Assembly: GCA_002308575.1 (NCBI GenBank)
Contig: DBVY01000003.1
Span: 2,476 to 18,255, forward strand
DNA: 15,780 bases
Origin: Christensenella sp. UBA1252
GTDB taxonomy: Bacteria; Bacillota; Clostridia; Christensenellales; CAG-1252
Direction of reading: 5' to 3'
A program made the translations under genes and the position numbers. Positions 1 through 5,981 of the stretch are shown one piece after another; the first letter of the stretch is position 1; every line of letters begins with the position of its first letter. The notes below the pieces were generated by a model. That model did not search any database. It was given only the letters and a program-made list of their open reading frames with translations, and was not told the origin of the DNA.

Positions 1-446
1 CCGCCGCCCCAGATCCAATGCGCCTCGATCGGGTACACGAAGAGGGAGATCACGGCGGAATAGATGCAGTAAGACGAGAACTTCGTCCTTTCCGCCATCG
101 CGCCCGAAACGATCGTTGCCGTCGTGGCGCAGAACACGAGGTTAAACACGAAGAGCGAAGCTTCGGTAAATCCGTCCGCGGGGCTTTCGATAAACGCTTT
201 GAAATGCGCCCACAGATCCATGTTCGGAAGCCCGACGAGCCCGGCGAGTGAATCTTCGCCCATCATCAGCGTATAGCCGAGGAGTGAGAAGACCACCGTG
301 CCGATGCAAAAGTCCATCAGGTTTTTCATGATAATGTTGCCGGCGTTCTTCGCGCGGGTAAAACCCGTTTCCACCATAGCGAATCCGGCTTGCATCCAAA
401 ATACCAGCGCGGCGCCGATCAAGAACCAAAATTCAACTGTCATCAT
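1..446 (-). CDS. amt: Ammonium transporter Amt, N-terminal part (runs off the window)
   Basis: Membrane channel of the Amt/Rh family that takes up ammonium across the cytoplasmic membrane. Only about 148 N-terminal residues are in the window; there is no stop before base 1. Four hydrophobic segments are visible (roughly residues 5-25, 38-62, 97-117 and 125-145). Family motifs include FWMQAGFAMVETGFTRAKNA near the start, SGAMAER after the third segment and AHWIWGGG at the edge. The phenylalanine in NLVFCATTAT sits where the periplasmic gate Phe (E. coli F107) is expected, and the Trp of WIWGGG where W148 is. Two consecutive ATG codons (444-446 and 441-443) could be the start; a GGGGGAA stretch (about 455-461) lies upstream. 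It is 16 bases downstream of glnN on the same strand, so the two should be co-transcribed. A glnK gene often follows amt but would lie outside the window. Confidence 0.93.
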   Translation of the reverse strand, partial: MMTVEFWFLIGAALVFWMQAGFAMVETGFTRAKNAGNIIMKNLMDFCIGTVVFSLLGYTLMMGEDSLAGLVGLPNMDLWAHFKAFIESPADGFTEASLFVFNLVFCATTATIVSGAMAERTKFSSYCIYSAVISLFVYPIEAHWIWGG

Positions 447-462
447 AGTTTTTGTTCCCCCG

Positions 463-2550
463 TTATTTCACCGAGAAAAGCAAGTCGCCGTAAGAGGGGT
501 AAGGCCACTTCTCCGACGGAACGACCGTTTCGAGGTCGTCGGCAATTTCCCTTGCTTTCGCCATATCCGGGATCAACACGTCTTTGCAGAAGTAGGAGAT
601 CTCGGAGTAATCTGTCATCTTTTCCGCTTTTTCGAGATCCTTTCCCAAGGTTTCGGTCGCATCGAACAGCGCGTCCGTGCCTTCGGAAACCTTTTGGAGC
701 ATCGCCTTTTCGTATTTCGCGCTTGCCTTATAGCTTTCTTTCGCGCAGAGGATGTGGGCGATGTCTTTCTGGTAGGAGCTGACCGCGGGAAGGATATCCG
801 TTTTGAGCATCGTTAAGGCGGTCAACGCCTCGATGTGAATGACTTTGCAGTAGTTTTCGAGGGCGATCTCGTAACGCGCTTTCGCTTCGGTTTCGGTCAG
901 GACGCCTTGCTTCTTGAAGAGCGCGAGGTTCTTTTCCGAGATGTAATAGGGCAGCGCGTCGGGCGTGGTTTTGAGGTTCATAAGACCTCTCGCTTCCGCT
1001 TCCTTGATCCACTCGTCGTCGTAGCCGTTTCCGTTGAAGATAATGCGCTTATGTTCGGTGATCACCTTTTTGACGAGGGCGTTTAAGGACGCCGTGAAGT
1101 CTTCTGTTTTTTCGAGGTAGTCCGCAAACTCTTCGAGCTCTTCCGCGACCGCCGTATTCAAAATGATGTTCGCGCAGGCGATCGAAGCGTTCGATCCGAG
1201 CATACGGAATTCGAATTTATTGCCCGTGAAGGCGAAAGGCGAAGTCCTGTTTCTGTCCGTCGTGTCGGTCGGGAACTTCGGAAGCACGTCCACGCCGATT
1301 TTAAGCTGTTTGCGCTGTTTCTTGTCGTAATGCTTGCCTTCTTCGATCGCGTCCAAAACGCCTTGGAGTTCGTCGCCGAGGAAGATCGAAACGACGGCGG
1401 GCGGCGCTTCGTTTGCGCCGAGCCTGTGATCGTTGCCCGCGCTCGCCACCGATACGCGGAGAAGATCTTGATATTCGTCCACCGCTTTGATGACCGCCGC
1501 GAGGAAGAGAAGGAATTGCGCGTTCTCGTCCGGCGTGTCGCCCGGTTCCAAAAGGTTGATGCCGGTGTCGGTGGAAATCGACCAGTTATTGTGCTTGCCG
1601 CTTCCGTTTACGCCCGCGAACGGCTTTTCGTGCAGGAGGCACGCCATACCGTGCTTCGCGGCGATCTTGCGCATAAGTTCCATCGTCAGCTGGTTGTGAT
1701 CGGTCGCGATGTTCGTCGTCGTAAAGATCGGGGCGAGTTCGTGTTGCGCGGGAGCCACTTCGTTATGCTCGGTTTTCGCAAGGATGCCGAGCTTCCAAAG
1801 CTCCTCGTTGAGTTCGTTCATAAAGGCTTGCACGCGGGTCTTGATCGCGCCGAAGTAATGGTCTTCGAGCTCTTGTCCCTTGGGGGGTCTGGAACCGAAA
1901 AGCGTCCTGCCGGTGTAGATCAAATCCTTTCTCTTTTCATAGAGCGCTTTGTCGATCAGGAAGTACTCCTGTTCGGGGCCGACCGTCGTTTTGACGCTCG
2001 TCGCGCTCTCGTTTCCGAAGAGTTTCAAAATGCGGAGAGCCTGTTTGTTGATCGCTTCCATACTGCGAAGAAGCGGGGTCTTTTTATCCAAGGCTTCGCC
2101 GCCGTAAGAACAGAACGCAGTCGGGATATACAGGCATTTATCTTTAATAAACGCGTAACTCGTCGGATCCCAAGCGGTGTAGCCGCGGGCCTCGAAGGTT
2201 GCGCGAAGGCCGCCCGACGGGAAGGACGACGCGTCCGGTTCGCCGCGAACGAGCTCTTTGCCCGAGAATTCCATAATGACCGCGCCCGTCTTGGTCGGGG
2301 AGATAAAGCTGTCGTGTTTTTCGGCGGTCACGCCCGTCATCGGCTGAAACCAATGGGTGAAATGGGTCGCGCCGTGTTCGGTCGCCCAATCCTTCATCGC
2401 ATTCGCAACGACGTCCGCGACGCTTCTGTCGAGTTCCGAGCCTTTTTGAATGGTCTTTTGTAGTGCCTTATAGGTGTCCTTGGGTAGACGCTGACGCATC
2501 ACCTCATCACCGAATACCAATGAGCCGAATGTTTCGGGAACGCTTTTCAT
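463..2550 (-). CDS. glnN: Glutamine synthetase type III (GlnN)
   Basis: ATP-dependent ligase making glutamine from glutamate and ammonium in the cytoplasm. At 695 residues it matches the long type III family rather than the 440-470 residue type I. The family N-terminal region ([12 protein letters not shown], near residues 12-23) is followed by the catalytic core: [10 protein letters not shown] at 191-200 with Glu193 and Glu195, NEVAPAQHE at 263-271, [11 protein letters not shown] at 314-324 with the metal-ligand His320, [13 protein letters not shown] at 372-384, and GNKFEFRM at 443-450 with Glu447. All metal ligands expected of an active enzyme are present. I chose the ATG at 2550 because AAGGAGGA lies 8 bases upstream; an in-frame TTG at 2556 is only 2 bases from that site. 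Expression starts from the promoter at 2652-2680 through a leader with a terminator, so attenuation is likely. It shares the operon with amt and is probably the main glutamine synthetase, since the plus-strand type I homologue has a damaged active site. Confidence 0.97.
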   Translation of the reverse strand: MKSVPETFGSLVFGDEVMRQRLPKDTYKALQKTIQKGSELDRSVADVVANAMKDWATEHGATHFTHWFQPMTGVTAEKHDSFISPTKTGAVIMEFSGKELVRGEPDASSFPSGGLRATFEARGYTAWDPTSYAFIKDKCLYIPTAFCSYGGEALDKKTPLLRSMEAINKQALRILKLFGNESATSVKTTVGPEQEYFLIDKALYEKRKDLIYTGRTLFGSRPPKGQELEDHYFGAIKTRVQAFMNELNEELWKLGILAKTEHNEVAPAQHELAPIFTTTNIATDHNQLTMELMRKIAAKHGMACLLHEKPFAGVNGSGKHNNWSISTDTGINLLEPGDTPDENAQFLLFLAAVIKAVDEYQDLLRVSVASAGNDHRLGANEAPPAVVSIFLGDELQGVLDAIEEGKHYDKKQRKQLKIGVDVLPKFPTDTTDRNRTSPFAFTGNKFEFRMLGSNASIACANIILNTAVAEELEEFADYLEKTEDFTASLNALVKKVITEHKRIIFNGNGYDDEWIKEAEARGLMNLKTTPDALPYYISEKNLALFKKQGVLTETEAKARYEIALENYCKVIHIEALTALTMLKTDILPAVSSYQKDIAHILCAKESYKASAKYEKAMLQKVSEGTDALFDATETLGKDLEKAEKMTDYSEISYFCKDVLIPDMAKAREIADDLETVVPSEKWPYPSYGDLLFSVK

Positions 2551-2598
2551 AATCAAATCCTCCTTATCGCGTTTTCGATCGAAACAGCCCTATAAACG

Positions 2599-2631
2599 AA
2601 AAAGGGCGCCACGGAAATACTCCGCAGCGCC
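2599..2631 (-). terminator. Intrinsic terminator in the glnN leader (attenuator)
   Basis: Reading the minus strand, GGCGCTGCGGA (2631-2621) pairs with TCCGTGGCGCC (2615-2605) around the loop GTATT. This gives an 11-bp stem with two G-U pairs in the middle, then a C and five T residues (2603-2599). It lies between the glnN promoter and its ribosome binding site, so it should stop transcription before glnN unless prevented. Its 5' arm overlaps the 3' half of the hexaloop stem-loop at 2625-2638, so the two cannot form together. It is not the end of another gene: the converging side is the divergent plus-strand promoter region. Confidence 0.85.
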
Positions 2632-2638
2632 TTTGCTG
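2625..2638 (-). promoter_or_regulatory. Hexaloop stem-loop in the glnN leader, candidate ANTAR-binding element
   Basis: On the minus strand CAGC (2638-2635) pairs with GCTG (2628-2625) around the hexaloop AAAGGC (2634-2629). ANTAR antiterminators recognise stem-loops with six-base loops having A at position 1 and G at position 4; this loop fits. The last three loop bases and the 3' arm are also the start of the terminator's 5' arm, so stabilising this stem-loop would break the terminator. It begins about 7 bases from the predicted transcript start. I did not find a second stem-loop with the same loop rule; the next small hairpin (2624-2612) has the loop GTATT. Confidence 0.6.
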
Positions 2639-2651
2639 TTTCAATGCCCAT

Positions 2652-2680
2652 AATTTAGCACCGTCGAAAGCGCTTGTCAA
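2652..2680 (-). promoter_or_regulatory. Sigma-A-type promoter of glnN-amt
   Basis: Reading the minus strand, a perfect -35 box TTGACA (2680-2675) is separated by 17 bases from a -10 box TAAATT (2657-2652, 4 of 6 consensus). The -10 is preceded by TGC, an extended -10 element. Transcription should start near 2645, giving a leader of about 95 bases before the glnN ATG at 2550. AT-rich tracts lie just upstream. Confidence 0.85.
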
Positions 2681-2689
2681 GAGGTTTTC

Positions 2690-2717
2690 ACAAATTTTTT
2701 CAAATTTTTTCAAAAAA
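2690..2717. repeat. Phased A/T tracts (two tandem CAAATTTTTT units plus CAAAAAA)
   Basis: CAAATTTTTT occurs twice head to tail (2691-2700 and 2701-2710), followed by CAAAAAA (2711-2717). The exact 10-base period puts the A/T tracts on one helical face, as in intrinsically bent DNA. The tracts lie immediately upstream of the minus-strand -35 box, where an UP element would contact the RNA polymerase alpha subunits. This probably strengthens the glnN promoter. No protein-binding site is recognised here. Confidence 0.5.
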
Positions 2718-2801
2718 GGTGCGTGCCGATAAAGCGTTTTTAATATCCTTATAAATGCCCTTTATTTCGGGATTTTTTATAAAAAAATTTTGGGAAAACC
2801 A
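2718..2801. other. Remaining spacer between the divergent promoters
   Basis: An AT-rich stretch between the A/T tracts and the plus-strand -35 box. It contains an imperfect A/T palindrome around 2772-2790 (a T run facing an A run), which could act as an UP element for the rightward promoter. I see no ORF with a ribosome binding site, no RNA gene and no clear operator. Confidence 0.4.
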
Positions 2802-2830
2802 TTGACAAAGGCGCTCGGTCGACCTATAAT
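2802..2830 (+). promoter_or_regulatory. Consensus sigma-A-type promoter of the glutamate synthase operon
   Basis: The -35 box TTGACA (2802-2807) and the -10 box TATAAT (2825-2830) are both perfect consensus and are spaced by 17 bases. Transcription should start near 2837. A promoter this strong with no obvious operator fits control after initiation, by the terminator and antiterminator just downstream. It likely drives all genes from 2954 to the end of the window. Confidence 0.92.
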
Positions 2831-2838
2831 TCACATAT

Positions 2839-2856
2839 ACGAACAAAGGCGTTCGT
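2839..2856 (+). promoter_or_regulatory. Hexaloop stem-loop (P1-like) in the glutamate synthase leader, candidate ANTAR-binding element
   Basis: ACGAAC (2839-2844) pairs with GTTCGT (2851-2856) around the hexaloop AAAGGC (2845-2850). The loop has A at position 1 and G at position 4, the signature bound by ANTAR proteins, and is identical to the loop in the divergent glnN leader. It sits within about 3 bases of the predicted transcript start and directly abuts the antiterminator stem. The operon itself encodes an ANTAR protein at 9172-9741. Confidence 0.65.
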
Positions 2857-2903
2857 TTCGAAATATCGCTATGCGTAAAAGGCAAAAAGCGGCGTTTCGA
2901 AAC
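2855..2903 (+). promoter_or_regulatory. Antiterminator stem in the glutamate synthase leader
   Basis: GTTTCGAAA (2855-2863) pairs perfectly with TTTCGAAAC (2895-2903), and CGCT (2867-2870) pairs with AGCG (2888-2891). The three bases between them (2864-2866 against 2892-2894) can give two G-U pairs and one mismatch. That is 13 Watson-Crick pairs closing an inner loop with a small TGC/GCA stem. The 3' arm takes up most of the terminator's 5' arm and loop, so the two structures exclude each other. Binding of a protein to the adjacent hexaloop stem-loop could favour this form. The pairing is seen; its use as an antiterminator is inferred. Confidence 0.65.
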
Positions 2904-2916
2904 GGGCGCTTTTTTT
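2884..2916 (+). terminator. Intrinsic terminator in the glutamate synthase leader (attenuator)
   Basis: AAAAAGCG (2884-2891) pairs with CGCTTTTT (2907-2914), and inside it CGTT (2893-2896) pairs with AACG (2901-2904) around TCGA. A G/GG internal loop separates the two helices. Seven T residues (2910-2916) follow the GC part. It lies 37 bases before the first start codon, so default transcription should end here. A further small hairpin, TCCGA (2923-2927) with TCGGA (2935-2939), lies between the terminator and the ribosome binding site. Confidence 0.88.
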
Positions 2917-2953
2917 GTTTTATCCGATGTCAATTCGGAAAGAGAGGTGAACT

Positions 2954-4045
2954 ATGTTATTGGAAGGAGAATTCAGAAATCCCGCGGGTTGTGCGATCTC
3001 GGCGATCTTCGATAAGACCGGGGCGCGCTTTTCGGGCGCGGACATCATCGATTCTATCGCGGTGATGCGCGACCGTTCCAACGGGCTCGGCGGCGGCTTT
3101 GCCTGTTACGGCATTTATCCCGACAAGAAAGATCTGTATGCGTTCCACGTCTTCTTTACGATCCACAGCGCGAGGAAGGATTTCGAGGAATACATCGCCC
3201 GCTACTACGAGATCGATTCCGACGAGGATATTCCGACGCGCAAGATCCCCGAGATCGTGGACGAGCCCGAGATCCGTCGGTATTTCGTCTATCCCAAGCA
3301 GCAGTATATCGACTTTGTAAAGACGGGGCCCGACGAATGCGTGTTCCGCACCGTGTTCGCGGTCAATACCGAGATCAAGGGCGCCTATATCTTCTCTTCG
3401 GGCAAAAACATGGGCATTTTTAAGGCGGTGGGCTTCCCCGAGGACGTAGGACGGTTTTATCGTCTTGAAGAGTACGAAGGTTCCTTATTTACCGCGCACG
3501 GGCGCTATCCTACGAATACGCCCGGTTGGTGGGGCGGCGCGCATCCGTTCGGGCTTTTGGGCTTATCCGTCGTCCATAACGGCGAGATCAGTTCTTACGA
3601 CGCCAACCGCCGCGCAATGGAAATGTACGGTTACAAATGCACCCTTCTGACCGATACCGAGGTCATCACCTATATCCTCGACTATCTGACGAGGAAAAAA
3701 TCGCTGACCTTTGAAGAGAGCGCCGAAGTCATCGCCGCGCCGTTTTGGTCGAGGATCGACCGTATGGGCGAGGAGGAAAGGGCGCGCGCCACGTATCTGC
3801 GCGACGTCTTCTCGGCGGAGCTCGTGACCGGACCGTTCTCGATCATCGTCGGTTTCGACGGCGGCGTGATGGCTTTAAACGATCGTTTAAAACTGCGCAC
3901 TCTCGCCGTGGCGGAGAAAGGGGATAAAGTGTATATGGCGAGCGAGGAAGCGGCGATCCGCCGCGTGTGCCCCTCGTTTGATAAGATGTTTTACGCGGAG
4001 GGCGGCAAGCCCATCGTGTACCGCGTGAAAGGAGGCAAGCAATGA
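2954..4045 (+). CDS. Glutamate synthase, glutamine amidotransferase subunit (class II, split GltB1 type)
   Basis: Class II (Ntn-type) glutamine amidotransferase that releases ammonia from glutamine for glutamate synthesis by its partner subunit. It has 363 residues and starts at the ATG 3 bases after AGAGGTGA. The likely nucleophile is Cys13 in NPAGCAISAIFDKTG, so a 12-residue propeptide would have to be removed to expose it; internal cysteines of this kind are usual in the stand-alone clostridial and archaeal subunits. The expected substrate-pocket motifs follow: RSNGLGGGFA at 41-50, HGRYPTNT at 182-189, HNGEI at 208-212 and TDTEV at 233-237. In ordinary bacterial GltB this domain is the N-terminus of one 1,500-residue chain; here it is a separate gene. 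Its stop overlaps the next start as ATGA. It is the first gene after the attenuated leader. Confidence 0.9.
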   Translation: MLLEGEFRNPAGCAISAIFDKTGARFSGADIIDSIAVMRDRSNGLGGGFACYGIYPDKKDLYAFHVFFTIHSARKDFEEYIARYYEIDSDEDIPTRKIPEIVDEPEIRRYFVYPKQQYIDFVKTGPDECVFRTVFAVNTEIKGAYIFSSGKNMGIFKAVGFPEDVGRFYRLEEYEGSLFTAHGRYPTNTPGWWGGAHPFGLLGLSVVHNGEISSYDANRRAMEMYGYKCTLLTDTEVITYILDYLTRKKSLTFEESAEVIAAPFWSRIDRMGEEERARATYLRDVFSAELVTGPFSIIVGFDGGVMALNDRLKLRTLAVAEKGDKVYMASEEAAIRRVCPSFDKMFYAEGGKPIVYRVKGGKQ

Positions 4046-5547
4046 TCGATTTTAACGTGGCGCCCTTCGAAGTGGTGCGCGATTACGACAAATGCGTGAA
4101 TTGCCGCGTGTGTGAACGGCAATGCGCGAACGAAGTTCATCATTACGAGGAAGGCTTCGGCAAGATGATCTCGGACAGCACCAAGTGCGTGGATTGTCAG
4201 CGTTGCGTCTGCTTATGCCCGACGAAGGCTTTGAAGATCGTTCCGAACCGGAATTCCTTCCGTCCGAACGCAAACTGGCAACAGAAGTATCTGACCGAGA
4301 TCTATAAGCAGGCGGAATCGGGCGGCGTTCTTTTGTCCTCGATGGGCAATCCGGAGCCGTTCCCGGTCTATTTCGACAAGATCCTGATCAACGCTTCGCA
4401 GGTCACGAACCCGTCCATCGACCCCTTGCGCGAACCGATGGAAACCCGCGTGTTCCTCGGCGCGAAGCCGCAGACGATCCAAAGGAACGCGGAGGGAAAA
4501 ATCGAAACCAAGCTCCCGCCCCGCTTAAAGCTTTCAATGCCCGTGATGTTCTCGGCGATGAGTTACGGATCCATATCTTATAACGCGCATGCGGCGCTTG
4601 CCCGCGCGGCGGAGAAGCTCGGCATCTACTACAATACGGGCGAGGGCGGATTGCATAAGGATTTTTACAAATATTCGGCGAATACCATCGTGCAAGTGGC
4701 GTCCGGCCGTTTCGGCGTGCATAAAGATTACCTCGAAGACGGCGCGGCGATCGAGATTAAGATCGGGCAGGGCGCGAAGCCGGGTATCGGCGGACACCTT
4801 CCGGGCGCGAAGATCGTGGGCGACGTCAGCAAGACGCGTATGATCCCCGAAGGAAGCGACGCGGTTTCTCCCGCCCCGCATCACGACATTTATTCGATCG
4901 AAGACCTGCGTCAGCTCGTCTATTCGATCAAAGAGGCAACCGAATACAAAAAGCCGGTCATCGTCAAGATCGCGGCTGTGCATAACGTGGCGGCGATCGC
5001 GAGCGGCATTGCCAGAAGCGGCGCGGACATCATTGCGATCGACGGTTTCCGCGGCGGCACGGGCGCGGCGCCTACGAGGATCCGCGACAACGTAGGTATC
5101 CCCATCGAACTCGCCCTCGGCAGCGTGGATCAACGCTTGCGCGAGGAGAATATCCGCGATAACGTTTCCTTGGTCGTTGCGGGCAGTATCCGTTGCAGCG
5201 CGGACGTCGTTAAAGCCATCTGCCTCGGCGCGGACGCGGTCTATATCGGATCGGCTTCCCTCGTGGCGATGGGCTGTCACCTCTGCCGAACCTGTAACTA
5301 CGGCAAGTGCAACTGGGGTATCGCCACGCAGCGCCCCGACCTCGTAAAGAGGCTGAATCCCGATATCGCGGCGGAGAGGCTTATCAACATGCTGACCGGT
5401 TGGAACCACGAGATCCAAGAGATGATGGGCGGTATGGGCATCAACTCGATCGAGGCTTTGCGCGGCAACCGTTTGATGCTCCGCGGCGTCGGGTTGAACG
5501 AAAGAGAACTCGCGGTGCTCGGTATCAAGCACGCGGGGGAGGTGTGA
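4042..5547 (+). CDS. gltB: Glutamate synthase, FMN-binding catalytic subunit with N-terminal ferredoxin domain (split GltB2 type)
   Basis: Central catalytic subunit: it joins ammonia to 2-oxoglutarate and reduces the iminoglutarate at FMN. At 501 residues, it begins with a two-cluster ferredoxin domain (Cys18, 21, 24, 28 and Cys49, 52, 55, 59). The barrel follows, with GEGGLHKDFYKY, QGAKPGIGGHLPGAKI, HHDIYSIEDL and the flavin-site run GFRGGTGAAPTRIRDN. Near the C-terminus Cys412, Cys418 and Cys423 have the C-x5-C-x4-C spacing of the glutamate synthase 3Fe-4S cluster; Cys415 is an extra cysteine between them. The N-terminal ferredoxin domain is typical of archaeal and anaerobic bacterial enzymes and absent from classic GltB. 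The start codon overlaps the previous stop and follows AAAGGAGG. Electrons probably arrive through the next two gene products. Confidence 0.94.
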   Translation: MIDFNVAPFEVVRDYDKCVNCRVCERQCANEVHHYEEGFGKMISDSTKCVDCQRCVCLCPTKALKIVPNRNSFRPNANWQQKYLTEIYKQAESGGVLLSSMGNPEPFPVYFDKILINASQVTNPSIDPLREPMETRVFLGAKPQTIQRNAEGKIETKLPPRLKLSMPVMFSAMSYGSISYNAHAALARAAEKLGIYYNTGEGGLHKDFYKYSANTIVQVASGRFGVHKDYLEDGAAIEIKIGQGAKPGIGGHLPGAKIVGDVSKTRMIPEGSDAVSPAPHHDIYSIEDLRQLVYSIKEATEYKKPVIVKIAAVHNVAAIASGIARSGADIIAIDGFRGGTGAAPTRIRDNVGIPIELALGSVDQRLREENIRDNVSLVVAGSIRCSADVVKAICLGADAVYIGSASLVAMGCHLCRTCNYGKCNWGIATQRPDLVKRLNPDIAAERLINMLTGWNHEIQEMMGGMGINSIEALRGNRLMLRGVGLNERELAVLGIKHAGEV

Positions 5548-5548
5548 T

Positions 5549-5980
5549 ATGAAGAAGATCTACGTAAAGGAAGAATGGTGCCTCGGATGCCACCTGTGCG
5601 AATACGAATGCGCGTACGCGAACAGCGGCGTTTCGAATATCGTCCTTGCTTTGAAGGACAAGGAGATCGATCCGAACGTCAAAGTGCAGACGGACGGAAA
5701 GATCACGTTTGCGGTTTCCTGCCGCCATTGCGACGAGCCCATGTGTATCTCCGCCTGTATCTCGGGCGCGCTTTCGAAGGACGAAACGGGCGCGGTCACG
5801 GTGGATAAAAGCAAATGCGTCGGGTGCGGCAGTTGCGTGATGGTTTGTCCGTACGGCGCGGTGCGCATCACCAAAGAGGGAACGGCGAATAAATGCCAGC
5901 TTTGTATGAACAATACGTTCGGCGAGCCGCTCTGCGTCAAAAAATGTCCCAACGGCGCGATCGTTTTCGAGGAGAAGTAA
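5549..5980 (+). CDS. Four-cluster 4Fe-4S ferredoxin subunit (HycB/DmsB-like)
   Basis: Small electron-transfer protein of 143 residues with sixteen cysteines in four groups: 11-14-17-21, 58-61-66-70, 90-93-96-100 and 116-119-129-133. This is the cysteine pattern of the electron-transfer subunits of the HycB/DmsB/NrfC group. There is no signal peptide or twin-arginine motif, so it is cytoplasmic. Its place between the FMN subunit and the FAD oxidoreductase suggests it wires electrons from the reductase to glutamate synthase. It starts one base after the previous stop, with GGGGGAGGTG just upstream inside that gene. The fold and cluster number are clear; the exact partner is inferred from context. 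Confidence 0.88.
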   Translation: MKKIYVKEEWCLGCHLCEYECAYANSGVSNIVLALKDKEIDPNVKVQTDGKITFAVSCRHCDEPMCISACISGALSKDETGAVTVDKSKCVGCGSCVMVCPYGAVRITKEGTANKCQLCMNNTFGEPLCVKKCPNGAIVFEEK

Positions 5981-5981
5981 T

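Larger units (their letters stand above)
2581..2642 (-). repeat. 8-bp inverted repeat enclosing the glnN attenuator
   Basis: In the RNA sense GAAACAGC (2642-2635) is exactly complementary to GCTGTTTC (2588-2581). The pair encloses the whole terminator and its T tract. The left arm contains the CAGC arm of the hexaloop stem-loop, so in a read-through transcript this closing stem would compete with that stem-loop while leaving the terminator hairpin intact. It could help reset the switch or shield the 5' end of the read-through messenger. The complementarity is seen; the role is inferred. Confidence 0.45.

Noticed and set aside
1330..2463. Open frame of 377 codons on the plus strand opposite glnN
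   Set aside because: Antisense to a clear GlnN; translation resembles other shadow frames (many Arg, Phe, Asp) and has no domain.
2612..2624. Second ANTAR hexaloop in the glnN leader, CGGA paired with TCCG
   Set aside because: The loop is GTATT (five bases, or seven if the A-T pair is opened) and does not have A at 1 and G at 4, so it does not meet the known rule. It is kept only as part of the terminator stem.
2676..2692. GlnR/TnrA-like site, TGTCA and TCACA half-sites over the glnN -35 box
   Set aside because: The spacer is 8 bases rather than the required 7, and the TGTCA half is simply the complement of the -35 box TTGACA, so chance explains it.
2837..2953. Known riboswitch or T-box in the glutamate synthase leader
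   Set aside because: No T-box sequence, purine-riboswitch junction or other recognised aptamer core is visible; the leader is accounted for by a hexaloop stem-loop, antiterminator and terminator.
2871..3065. Possible leader peptide beginning ATG at 2871 inside the glutamate synthase leader
   Set aside because: No ribosome binding site precedes the ATG, the frame runs through the terminator and far into the first gene, and there is no run of regulatory codons (Gln or Glu).
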